Source: an uncultured Clostridia bacterium (GTDB lineage: Bacteria; Bacillota; Clostridia; UBA1381). Taken from it: DNA of 11,716 nt. The stretch's first letter is position 1, and the number at the start of each line of letters is the position of its first letter. The translations under genes were made by a program, and so were the position numbers. The stretch is taken from assembly GCA_934454215.1 (NCBI GenBank), contig CAKSGG010000102.1, forward strand, positions 1 through 11,716, written 5' to 3'. Of the stretch, positions 1 to 7,589 are shown piece after piece. The notes below the pieces were generated by a model that worked only from the letters and a program-made list of their open reading frames with translations, was not told where the DNA came from and made no database searches.

Positions 1-1326
1 AAACAAATCGCCCTTTTTCAAAGTTCTCGTGTCAGTGCTGATATTTCCCACAGTAATATTTTCAAAATTTTCGTTTATTTTTTCGGCAATCGCCTCGGCG
101 TATTTTTCATAGCCGCCGTGAACGTCAAATCCCGAACCTGCTTTATTATACATGGGTGCCAAATAATCAGTAAATGTGTTATATCCTTTTTCATCCTTAA
201 CCTTTTCATAATCTCTCTGCATATAATCATATACATTAATTTTTTCTATTCCGTAATATTCCGCAAGCTTGTCCTTACATTTTACAATGCTTTCCCATTT
301 TTTGTATGTATCGTCATTCATTTCCACAGGGAACGGAGCATTAAGCAAAACCACCGACGGCTTACTCTTTAATTTACCGCACATTCTTATCATTGATTCC
401 GTATAAGCCTGAGTTATATCATCGCTGAAATTTGAATCATTAACCGAAAATTCTATAAACACAAGCTTGGGGTCATATACTCCGACATCGTGCATAAATC
501 TTGCAGAACCGTAACTCGATGATGTTCCGCCTTTTCCCGCATTTATATACTGTACCTTTTTATCGGGCATTTTTTCCTGTAAAAGCTCAATGGTTTTTGA
601 TATCCAGTATGCGCCGCCCTCCGTAAGAGAACCGCCGATAAATGCTACCGTATATGCGTTTTCGTCTTTTGATAAGCCCATCTGCTCTGCAGCGTCGTAA
701 GGGTCGGGGTTGAAATCCGCATCTTTTAATTTTGATACTATCTCCGATTCGGCAAATCTTTTTACCAAAACAATTGCCTGTTCTCTCGTTGTGTTGTCCT
801 GCGGTGCAAATTTATTGTCCCCCATTCCGCTTATGATTTTATTATCATACATAAAATACACAGACTTCTTTGCATAATCGGAAATTTCTCCGTCATCGTC
901 AAACGCCGTGCTTTTAAAATCATACGAAAATTCTTTATCTCCGCTCAAAACATTATATAATCTCGCAAGCATTGCCGCCGACTGCTCTCTTGTTAGTAAC
1001 AAATCCGATGAAAATACGTCTTCCGAAACGCCGTTTACAATCCCGAGCGAATATGCTTTTATAACATTTTCGTCATTCGTATCGGAAAACGGATTTTCCT
1101 TGTTTTCAATCTCTTTGCCCGAAATACTTGTATACGCTTTAACGGTAAGCGCCGCAAATTCGGCTCTTGTTATACTCTGCATCAAGTCAGCGTCACTCAG
1201 AATTTCGGGAATTAAATTCATTTTTTCCGCCTCTTTTATATCTTCTGCCGCCCAGTCGGACGTCTGCGCAAAAGCAGTGGTAAAAAACAGCGCAAATATT
1301 GCTAAAACAGATATTATTCTTTTCAT
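1..1326 (-). CDS. SLH-anchored SGNH/GDSL-family hydrolase (probable carbohydrate esterase), 3' end outside window
   Basis: The frame is open from ATG 1326 to the window edge (442 codons, no stop), so the C-terminus is missing. Residues 1-20 form a signal peptide ending AFA-QT. About residues 24-192 carry three SLH repeats, recognisable by D-W-A-x-x-D-I and by TRAE/TREQ motifs at 53-56, 112-115 and 180-183. SLH repeats hold proteins on pyruvylated secondary cell-wall polymer. A SGNH hydrolase domain follows: block I IGGSLTEG with nucleophile Ser233, block II NAGKGGTS around Gly264, block III VNDS with Asn296, and block V DVH with Asp401 and His403. All expected catalytic residues are present. 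By family it is an esterase or lipase-like hydrolase. In this sugar-uptake operon, removal of acetyl groups from a polysaccharide is the likeliest role (inference). An AAGGAG ribosome binding site lies 5 bases upstream, and only 10 bases separate the ATG from the previous stop. The missing part may hold a further domain, since about 39 residues continue past His403. Confidence 0.9.
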   Translation of the reverse strand, partial: MKRIISVLAIFALFFTTAFAQTSDWAAEDIKEAEKMNLIPEILSDADLMQSITRAEFAALTVKAYTSISGKEIENKENPFSDTNDENVIKAYSLGIVNGVSEDVFSSDLLLTREQSAAMLARLYNVLSGDKEFSYDFKSTAFDDDGEISDYAKKSVYFMYDNKIISGMGDNKFAPQDNTTREQAIVLVKRFAESEIVSKLKDADFNPDPYDAAEQMGLSKDENAYTVAFIGGSLTEGGAYWISKTIELLQEKMPDKKVQYINAGKGGTSSSYGSARFMHDVGVYDPKLVFIEFSVNDSNFSDDITQAYTESMIRMCGKLKSKPSVVLLNAPFPVEMNDDTYKKWESIVKCKDKLAEYYGIEKINVYDYMQRDYEKVKDEKGYNTFTDYLAPMYNKAGSGFDVHGGYEKYAEAIAEKINENFENITVGNISTDTRTLKKGDLF

Positions 1327-1331
1327 AAGCA

Positions 1332-1337
1332 CTCCTT
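1332..1337 (-). promoter_or_regulatory. Ribosome binding site of the SLH-SGNH hydrolase
   Basis: AAGGAG lies 5 bases before ATG 1326 and overlaps the TAA stop (1337-1339) of the upstream gene by one base. This fixes the start and implies translational coupling. Confidence 0.75.
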
Positions 1338-3253
1338 TATTTCATAACCGACTTATAAAGCGTTTTCATACTCAAAAGCGAATCCCATATATTATACTCG
1401 ATTCTGTACTTTCCTCCGTCTAATTCAAATGTTTTTACAAGACTTGTTTCCTGTCCCTTTGCAAGGCTTACCTTTTCAAGCTTAATTCCTCTCATCATTT
1501 CACCGTATTCCGTTTCTTCGATAAGAACAAACGAAACAATCATATTCTGCTCATCGTCAAGTTTATTGTTTTTAAGTCTTGTCTGCGCCGTAATGTTTCC
1601 ATTTACACCCTCCAATGATGTAAGCGCCGCTCCGACGCTGTCGGTTACAATAAGTCCGTCATTCTCAAAATCTTCAACATCGGTTTTAAAAGTCAAAGGC
1701 TTAAAATAATAGTGCAGCTCATCGCCCGAATACATAACGTCGGAATGTGTTTTTATCGAATACTCCGTTCCGTATTTCATTCCGCCGTCAAATTCAAATG
1801 TGATCTTGTTTTTATCATAAACAAGTGTATAATCATTAATTTCAATGCCGTTTGCCGTTACTGTAAAATTATCTTTTATAACTGTATCTTCATTTAAAGT
1901 CTTTTCGAAATCCAGATTTATTTCTCTGCCGACCTCAACCGCCGTTTCACCGTTTTCCACCGTTGCGGTATAACTGCCGTTTGCGTTGTTTGGATACTCC
2001 ACAAGCATGACCTTTCTGCTTTCTTTCGTAACAATATACGGAGTATTAAGTCCCATCAGATAATAGCTTATAAAATCTTCTCCTCTTGTTTTTACATCGT
2101 CCGTAACGTCTGCGGTAAATGTCGCATATGTTCCGTTGTCACGCTGAGATGTCTGTGCAACAACTTCTTTATTTTCAAAAAAGCTGTCATTATATGTAAT
2201 TCCCTCACTTTGCCAATCGCTGTGCATCTTTAAAAGATTCGTTGTATAATCAGCATTCGGATTGTACACATAGAAATTACCGAAAGCGTTGAGCGTATCA
2301 TATGATATTTTTATTGATTTGGCTTTCTTTAAATCCACATCCCTTAAATCAAATTTCATCATTGCTCTTCCCGAGTTATTGTATGAGCCTACATAAAGAT
2401 ATCCTGACTGAGCTATTTTTTGATTAATGTCCGCATAAGCATAATCATAGCACGGAATTTCAACAGTATATCCGTCTGCATAAAGATACTCATGCGTTTC
2501 TTTATAAATCCGCAGACCCTCTTTCAGCGCCGCATACACATCGTCCATCGAAGCATAATTTTTTATTGACAGCATATAATTATGTATTTCCGATTTATCT
2601 TCAACAGCCTTATAACTGTCAATATCTTCGCCGCTCATATATTTTAAAACAAGTTCTTCAATATCGCTTTCACTCGCCTCATTGAATTTTTCATAATTCG
2701 GCTTTGAGGATATTGTGATTTTTACGCTGTCGGGCTGTACCTTTACATTATTTTCCGACTTTATATAAAACGCATAATTCACGCTTGTATAATTTTCACT
2801 GCTCAATTCAGCCTTAAGACTGTCCTTTATGTCAAAGCTTATTTTCCCGTCTGCGCTCTGCGCCTGACCGACAGCTTCGGTCGTTTTAACCCAGTCTTCG
2901 TTACCGTATGTAGTTGAATATTTCGTGGCTGATTTTCCGTTCCATTGGTCGGAAATTTTATCAAGTCCGAATGTGCACTCTTCCTCCGATGAAACATCAA
3001 AATCAAATGACGCACCGTATATATCATCGGGTTCAACGCCCGTAACATTAAATCTGCACAGCACATATCTGCCCGAACTAATCTCCGTATCAGCATTAAA
3101 TGAACCTGATTTCTGTTCGCTTATCATTCTCGAAAGATTAAGATTAAATACATTTGAATTATCATCTTCCGCCAATCCGCTCAACGGCTGCAGCACAGCC
3201 GCTATACATATAAACATACTGATTACAGCATTGTATAAATTACTTTTTTTCAT
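1337..3253 (-). CDS. Secreted multi-domain surface protein with two DNRLRE/CBM96-like modules and Ig-like domains
   Basis: A 638-residue secreted protein of unknown function. Residues 1-28 are a signal peptide (hydrophobic core ISMFICIAAVL, then SGLA). About 35-183 is a divergent beta module (RYVLCRFNVTGV, then SDQW, then ISFDIKDSLK). About 184-257 is a helical linker (KNYASMDDVYAALK). About 265-420 is a clearer module with NPNADYTT at 331-338, SDW at 345-347, and YATFTADVT then KTRG at 376-391. About 434-525 resembles an SbsA-type Ig-like domain (Big_5). About 533-638 is a beta domain ending IWDSLLSMKTLY, also found at the end of the upstream protein. The module pattern resembles DNRLRE/CBM96 domains, which often accompany polysaccharide-degrading enzymes. 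No catalytic domain, SLH repeat or sortase signal is visible, so how it is retained at the surface is unknown. The ATG at 3253 is chosen over the upstream TTG at 3322 because of its AGGAGG site and proper signal peptide. Glycan binding is inference. Confidence 0.85.
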   Translation of the reverse strand: MKKSNLYNAVISMFICIAAVLQPLSGLAEDDNSNVFNLNLSRMISEQKSGSFNADTEISSGRYVLCRFNVTGVEPDDIYGASFDFDVSSEEECTFGLDKISDQWNGKSATKYSTTYGNEDWVKTTEAVGQAQSADGKISFDIKDSLKAELSSENYTSVNYAFYIKSENNVKVQPDSVKITISSKPNYEKFNEASESDIEELVLKYMSGEDIDSYKAVEDKSEIHNYMLSIKNYASMDDVYAALKEGLRIYKETHEYLYADGYTVEIPCYDYAYADINQKIAQSGYLYVGSYNNSGRAMMKFDLRDVDLKKAKSIKISYDTLNAFGNFYVYNPNADYTTNLLKMHSDWQSEGITYNDSFFENKEVVAQTSQRDNGTYATFTADVTDDVKTRGEDFISYYLMGLNTPYIVTKESRKVMLVEYPNNANGSYTATVENGETAVEVGREINLDFEKTLNEDTVIKDNFTVTANGIEINDYTLVYDKNKITFEFDGGMKYGTEYSIKTHSDVMYSGDELHYYFKPLTFKTDVEDFENDGLIVTDSVGAALTSLEGVNGNITAQTRLKNNKLDDEQNMIVSFVLIEETEYGEMMRGIKLEKVSLAKGQETSLVKTFELDGGKYRIEYNIWDSLLSMKTLYKSVMK

Positions 3254-3258
3254 AGCTG

Positions 3259-3264
3259 CCTCCT
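3259..3264 (-). promoter_or_regulatory. Ribosome binding site that fixes the start at 3253
   Basis: A perfect AGGAGG sits 5 bases before ATG 3253. The longer reading from TTG 3322 would overlap the upstream stop, has no comparable site, and would put 23 residues in front of the signal peptide. Confidence 0.8.
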
Positions 3265-3274
3265 GTCGTATACC

Positions 3275-3310
3275 AAAGCCGCAGCAGAGAAAAATCCCTG
3301 CCGCAGCCTT
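3275..3310 (-). promoter_or_regulatory. Intercistronic RNA hairpin between the two surface-protein genes
   Basis: In the minus-strand transcript, the segments 3310-3296 and 3289-3275 can pair into a 15-bp stem closed by the six-base loop AUUUUU. Eleven pairs are Watson-Crick and four are G-U. On the plus strand the G-U pairs become A-C mismatches, so the fold belongs to the operon transcript. It starts 8 bases after the stop of the 909-residue protein gene and ends 10 bases before the next AGGAGG. No U-tract follows, so it is not a normal intrinsic terminator. It could protect or process the mRNA, or tune relative expression of the two genes (inference). Confidence 0.6.
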
Positions 3311-3318
3311 AATATCAA

Positions 3319-6048
3319 TCAATTATTTTTACTATAAAGAGTTTCTGCTCCCGTAAACGCTTTCATTCCGACAAAGCTGTCCCAAACAAATAATCTTATA
3401 TTGTCAACCTTATCAAGATTTTTTGTAAGCTTGTATGTTACATCTGCCTCGCCGGGCGTTCCGTTGCTCATTTGGTCAATTTCCGTTATATCATCACATA
3501 TATAAGACTCTATCATTTCCTTATCCGAAGTATATGACGCTACAATTACCTTTATTTCCGTTGTCTCGCTACCCTCTATAAAGCTGTTAAGCCTGAAGCT
3601 GCCGTTTATCTCCGTATCGGTTACATTTGTTTTTATATCTGACGAAGTTATAAGTATACTGCCGACACTTCTCAATGCCGCAGTGATCGCGTCAAGATTG
3701 TCATAATCTTTACCGAACATTTCACTGACAGCAATACTCTCATTAAATCGGATATTTTTTATCTTTCCGAGCTGTGCAAGGAATGAAGCAAACTTAATCT
3801 TATCGTCCTTTATCTCTGTATATTTCCGATACATTTCATAATCATTGATATACTGAATTTCAATGCTGTACGGACAACTGCTGTCTATAAGATATGAATT
3901 TACCGTATCGCTGCCGCTGTTATCAAGCGCATTCTTTCTTAATCTGTATGAAATATTTCCGTCTTCTGCCGCTCTCGTTTTTATGCTGTCCGTAATATCC
4001 GCCGTCAGTGTTGCATATCTTTCGCCGAAGCTTGCGTATGCCGTTGATACATTTTCTTTTATTGACGAATTAAATTCATCGTTTCCGAAAGTATCCGCAT
4101 ATTTGCTTGCACTTGTCCATGCCGAGCTTATTTCGTCGACATATGTTGTGTAATCGCCGTTCGGATTGTAAACATAATTCAATGCACTGCCCGAATATCT
4201 ATCCTTATCAACCGTCTGATATACAAGCCTTGCCGATTTAATATAATCTCTGTCAATACCGTTTACATTAAATTTCAGCAATGTTTCATTTGCGCCTGTC
4301 TTTTGACCGCCCTTATTATATCTTCCCAAATACGAATAGTCACCCGATAAATCCGCATACGGATTTTCAGCGCCGTGCCATGACCTGTCGGCATATGCGT
4401 AAGCTGTGTGCTCAATAGTTACGTTTTCTCCCGCTTCATCTTCATATGACGGATTTTTTATATAATTATCATAGGCTGTTTCCAGCGCAGCCTTAACATC
4501 TGCTGCATTTGAATACGGTCTGCCCTCGAGCAATGCTTCGTTTATAACCGATTTGTTGTTTAATTTGCCGTAATTCGTATAAATATCATCATTTCCAAGT
4601 GCACCGCTTACAATAACATCTTGTACTTCATCTGCATTTTGAGCATTGTTTATAACCTGACACATCTCATATTCGTTCATATATTCAATTTCAAGCCTAT
4701 ATGAACAATCTTTTGTTACAACATACTTTCCGTTATCATCAAGAACTTTATTTAAACCGTATGAAACAGCGTCATTTCCTGCTGCTCTTTCCTTAAAATC
4801 CTTGGTAACATCGGCATATAATGTTGCATATGTTCCTTTATCAATCTTTTTTGTTTCCGCTATGCTTTCTTTTACAGGCTTGTAATTTGACGGGAAATTC
4901 ACCGCATAATCTTTTTCGGAGCTCCATGCCGCTTCTGCTGAATCTATTTTTGTCGTATACGGCAAGCTTGAATCATATGTATAGAAACCGCCAAATTCAC
5001 TGCGTATGTCATATTTAAGCGTTACTTTCTTTATGAATTTCTTATTTATTTTCGATATGTCAAATTTCAAAAGCACATTCGCTATACCTACGGTACTGCT
5101 GCCCGGAGCTGTATAATATCCCATAGCCGCAAATCCGCTGCCTTGTGTTTTTTGATTTCTGTCTATATTCAGATAATCGCTTTTTTCCACCGAAACCGCA
5201 TTCCCCGCTTCGTCTTCATATGACGGATTTGCCGCATAATCGTCATAAGCCGTTTCAAACGCTGTTTTAAGCGCCGCCATGCTCGCATAAGGCTTTCCGT
5301 TAAATAATGCGTCTGCTATTGAGGATTTGTTGTTCAAGGACAGATATGCGTCATATTTCTCGCCGTCTATCAAGCCTCCGTCAAAGAATTTCATAAAGTC
5401 TTCTTTACTTTCTTTGGAATTAATAATCTCGCAAAGCTCTGCGTCATTGTAATATTTCGTTTCCAAAGAGAAATACTCGCCCTTTACAACATAAAGCTCA
5501 GGAGCGTCGCTCGTGTCTTCATATACCGCATATGATATTGCGCCGTTTTCATCAAGCCCTCTTGTTTTAAAGTCCTCCGTAACGTCTGCCTCAAATTCAC
5601 CGTATGTCGTTTTATCCGTTACCGTAACGCCGGCAATATCGCTTGTCTTTATGAAATCTGTCTTATCCCATGCTTTTCCCGATTCCCAATTTGAGCTTAT
5701 AGCGTCAATATGAGTCTTATAGTTAGCGTCGGAGCTGTATGTCCATTCCCCATATCCATTCTCAAACGTTCTGTATTTCAGCTTTACCTGTTTAACATAA
5801 TCAGTATTAATATTCTCGGGCTTAAATTTTGCATAAGCTCTTATTGTCTGATTATAATTTCCTACATAAACAGGACCGTTATAAATCGCAAACTGCGGAT
5901 TTTTAAAATCCGCCTGTCCGAAATCCGCAGTCGCAAAACTGAAAACCTTACCCGTTTCTTCATCGGCGGAAACGCCTATTGAAACAAGCGATATTGTAAG
6001 AGATAATGCCGTAATCATACTCAAAATCTTTTTAGTACATTTTTTCAT
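3319..6048 (-). CDS. Large secreted protein with three tandem beta-module/helical-linker repeats (DNRLRE/CBM96-like)
   Basis: A 909-residue secreted protein, function unknown. Residues 1-28 are a signal peptide (basic N-terminus MKKCTKK, hydrophobic core, VSA-DE). Three related beta modules follow at about 35-200, 285-457 and 545-735. Each carries a (L)KF start strand, a YxT motif, a conserved Trp (121, 375, 644), and a YxxxxADVT/ADIT...F/IK-T/E-R...ISY/VSY block (149-173, 407-430, 678-701). After each comes a helical linker (about 201-275, 458-533, 736-797) with N-K-S-x-I and YAS/YSN-type motifs. Residues about 803-895 form a final beta domain ending FVWDSFVGMKAF. Repeats 1 and 2 are offset by 258 residues, with NPSYEDEAG conserved in both. 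The modules resemble DNRLRE/CBM96-type domains; glycan binding or scaffolding is inferred. No catalytic motif, SLH repeat or LPXTG was found. It starts 21 bases after the solute-binding protein gene, so it is probably co-expressed with the importer. The GAGGG ribosome binding site 9 bases upstream is moderate. Confidence 0.88.
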   Translation of the reverse strand: MKKCTKKILSMITALSLTISLVSIGVSADEETGKVFSFATADFGQADFKNPQFAIYNGPVYVGNYNQTIRAYAKFKPENINTDYVKQVKLKYRTFENGYGEWTYSSDANYKTHIDAISSNWESGKAWDKTDFIKTSDIAGVTVTDKTTYGEFEADVTEDFKTRGLDENGAISYAVYEDTSDAPELYVVKGEYFSLETKYYNDAELCEIINSKESKEDFMKFFDGGLIDGEKYDAYLSLNNKSSIADALFNGKPYASMAALKTAFETAYDDYAANPSYEDEAGNAVSVEKSDYLNIDRNQKTQGSGFAAMGYYTAPGSSTVGIANVLLKFDISKINKKFIKKVTLKYDIRSEFGGFYTYDSSLPYTTKIDSAEAAWSSEKDYAVNFPSNYKPVKESIAETKKIDKGTYATLYADVTKDFKERAAGNDAVSYGLNKVLDDNGKYVVTKDCSYRLEIEYMNEYEMCQVINNAQNADEVQDVIVSGALGNDDIYTNYGKLNNKSVINEALLEGRPYSNAADVKAALETAYDNYIKNPSYEDEAGENVTIEHTAYAYADRSWHGAENPYADLSGDYSYLGRYNKGGQKTGANETLLKFNVNGIDRDYIKSARLVYQTVDKDRYSGSALNYVYNPNGDYTTYVDEISSAWTSASKYADTFGNDEFNSSIKENVSTAYASFGERYATLTADITDSIKTRAAEDGNISYRLRKNALDNSGSDTVNSYLIDSSCPYSIEIQYINDYEMYRKYTEIKDDKIKFASFLAQLGKIKNIRFNESIAVSEMFGKDYDNLDAITAALRSVGSILITSSDIKTNVTDTEINGSFRLNSFIEGSETTEIKVIVASYTSDKEMIESYICDDITEIDQMSNGTPGEADVTYKLTKNLDKVDNIRLFVWDSFVGMKAFTGAETLYSKNN
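4430..4456 (-). repeat. Nucleotide direct repeat, copy in the second helical linker
   Basis: This 27-base stretch matches 5204-5230 at 26 of 27 positions, 774 bases (258 codons) away. It encodes the conserved KNPSYEDEAG/ANPSYEDEAG linker-to-module junction and suggests duplication within the gene. Confidence 0.85.
5204..5230 (-). repeat. Nucleotide direct repeat, copy in the first helical linker
   Basis: Partner of 4430-4456 with one mismatch. The surrounding protein repeats have diverged much further than this junction, so it is either a remnant of duplication or a locally constrained or converted segment. Confidence 0.85.
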
Positions 6049-6069
6049 TATATAATTCCCTCTTTCTTA

Positions 6070-7557
6070 TTAATTTTTCTTACTCATAAAATCGTCTATC
6101 TGCTGCTGAATAGCCTCTATCGCTTTTCCGCCTCCGACTTTATTTGTTTCATCTTCATACTTTTTATAGTATTCTTCCCAGTTGTCGGTAGCGCCGCTGT
6201 TCAAGGGCTGCAAATACTTTTCCTGAACCGCCGCAACCTGCGTCAAATAATCCTGTATCTGAGTTGTGTCAAGCAAGAATCCCATAAACGGGTTCTTTTT
6301 TCCGTTTTTGTTCACATCATTGAATACCCAGTCCTTATACTCGGGCGGCTCATTCTGCGTATTGTATGCGATTTCCGTATTTCCGACAATCCATTTATAT
6401 AAGCCGTATCTGTCGTTTGTGCTTGGCGAGCTGTCCCATTCAACCTGAATCTGGTCGTCGCCCGTCTTCTTATAGTGGTCGTCCTCTATACCGAATACAA
6501 GCAGATTATAAAGGTCTTTATCGGTTTGAAGAAGATTTATCACCTTCATTGCCTCTTCCTTATGCTCACAGCTTTCCATAATTGAAGTACCTGCGGCTGT
6601 GTTTTCCTTTGCCAGCGTCCATGTTTCACTGTAGGGAATCATAACGATTTCATTTCCGTATTTTTTGCTCAATTCCTCTGCCGCAAACGGCGTATAAACC
6701 TCATCCCAGAACGGATAGCCGTTAAACTTTCCTTTATCCTCATTTATATTCGTTGCCGAAAGGACATCCTGACGTATATAACCCTTCTTATACCACTCAT
6801 TCGCAACCTTATATCTCAGCTTTGCACTGTCGTTGATAAAATACGGCTGAACCGTATAATTCCCGTTTCCGTCATCAACAGCATTGAAATATGTTGTCAT
6901 ACTCTCTCCGCCGTTTTTGACATTAAGAATTGTCGCATTATTGAAATTAAGTCCGTCGGCTTTCATATCCTCAATATATTTTGTCAGAATATCATACACG
7001 TCCTGATTAAATGTATCTGTCGAATACAGCGCCTTTTTAAATGCGTCCATATCAAGGTACTTATCCGCCTGTTCTTTAAAAAAGCATATACCTCTCAAAT
7101 ACGCACACATCTGATATGTCGGTATCCCGTATGTAACACCGTCAACCTTCTGATAATCCATAAACCAATCGGGCAATGCCTGCGTCAGTTCTTTTCCGTA
7201 CTCGCCCATCAAATCGTCAAGCGGAGTAAACGTACCGTTTTTAACCTCATTCGCAAAATCAAGACCGTAATTGTTTACAATATCAATCTGTTCTCTTGCA
7301 GACGTCATAAGCATAAATTTCTGCTTGTACTCCTCAAGCGGTACAACCTCAAATTCCACACGCACATTGGGGAGCTTTTCCTGAAGCTTTTTGTTAAACT
7401 CCGCCCATACCTTTTCCGAATCCTGCTGTAAGCCCGGTCCCGGCATAAGATATTTCAGCGTTACATTTTCACTTACTTTTTTACCGCCGCAGCCGCTTGC
7501 TGCGCTTACCAATGTTGCCGCCGATAAAATAATCGGCAATACTTTTTTTAAATTCAT
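6070..7557 (-). CDS. ABC transporter extracellular solute-binding lipoprotein (LplA/DUF3502 type)
   Basis: A 495-residue sugar-binding lipoprotein that captures the solute outside the membrane and hands it to the two permeases encoded just upstream. Residues 1-22 are a lipoprotein signal with lipobox A-S-G-C, giving a lipidated Cys23. The N-lobe begins at about residue 32 (VTLKYLMPG), with NNYGLD and VDGVTYGIPTY motifs typical of family-1 solute-binding proteins. From about 353 the sequence follows the LplA/DUF3502 pattern: FGIEDDHY, the aromatic YKWIVGN, GFLLDTTQIQ, and a C-terminal helix with EAIQQQIDDF. Length is normal for the family. The family is known for uptake of oligosaccharides, including pectin-derived ones. 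The actual ligand cannot be read from sequence. The start has an AAAGGTG site 4 bases upstream, with an AAAGGA just before it. It lies 32 bases after the second permease. Confidence 0.94.
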   Translation of the reverse strand: MNLKKVLPIILSAATLVSAASGCGGKKVSENVTLKYLMPGPGLQQDSEKVWAEFNKKLQEKLPNVRVEFEVVPLEEYKQKFMLMTSAREQIDIVNNYGLDFANEVKNGTFTPLDDLMGEYGKELTQALPDWFMDYQKVDGVTYGIPTYQMCAYLRGICFFKEQADKYLDMDAFKKALYSTDTFNQDVYDILTKYIEDMKADGLNFNNATILNVKNGGESMTTYFNAVDDGNGNYTVQPYFINDSAKLRYKVANEWYKKGYIRQDVLSATNINEDKGKFNGYPFWDEVYTPFAAEELSKKYGNEIVMIPYSETWTLAKENTAAGTSIMESCEHKEEAMKVINLLQTDKDLYNLLVFGIEDDHYKKTGDDQIQVEWDSSPSTNDRYGLYKWIVGNTEIAYNTQNEPPEYKDWVFNDVNKNGKKNPFMGFLLDTTQIQDYLTQVAAVQEKYLQPLNSGATDNWEEYYKKYEDETNKVGGGKAIEAIQQQIDDFMSKKN

Positions 7558-7589
7558 TTTTCACCTTTCCTTTCAAATGTTTACTTCCA

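Noticed and set aside
908..1423. Plus-strand open frame of 171 codons
   Set aside because: It lies opposite the SLH-SGNH gene, has no ribosome binding site worth naming or recognisable domain, and its low-complexity Ser/Phe/Ile protein is typical of an antisense shadow.
3275..3310. The intercistronic hairpin as an intrinsic terminator
   Set aside because: No run of U follows the stem; the next bases lead straight into a ribosome binding site for the following gene.
3254..3322. N-terminal extension of the 638-residue protein to TTG 3322
   Set aside because: It would overlap the upstream stop codon, run through the hairpin, and precede a standard signal peptide that has its own AGGAGG-ATG start.
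2925..3356. Plus-strand open frame of 143 codons
   Set aside because: It is antisense to the 638-residue surface protein and the intercistronic gap, with no family features. The opposite strand carries clear domains and starts.
4430..5230. CRISPR array or mobile-element repeats in the surface-protein gene
   Set aside because: There are only two copies, 774 bases apart, in frame and encoding a conserved protein motif, so they are coding-sequence duplication.
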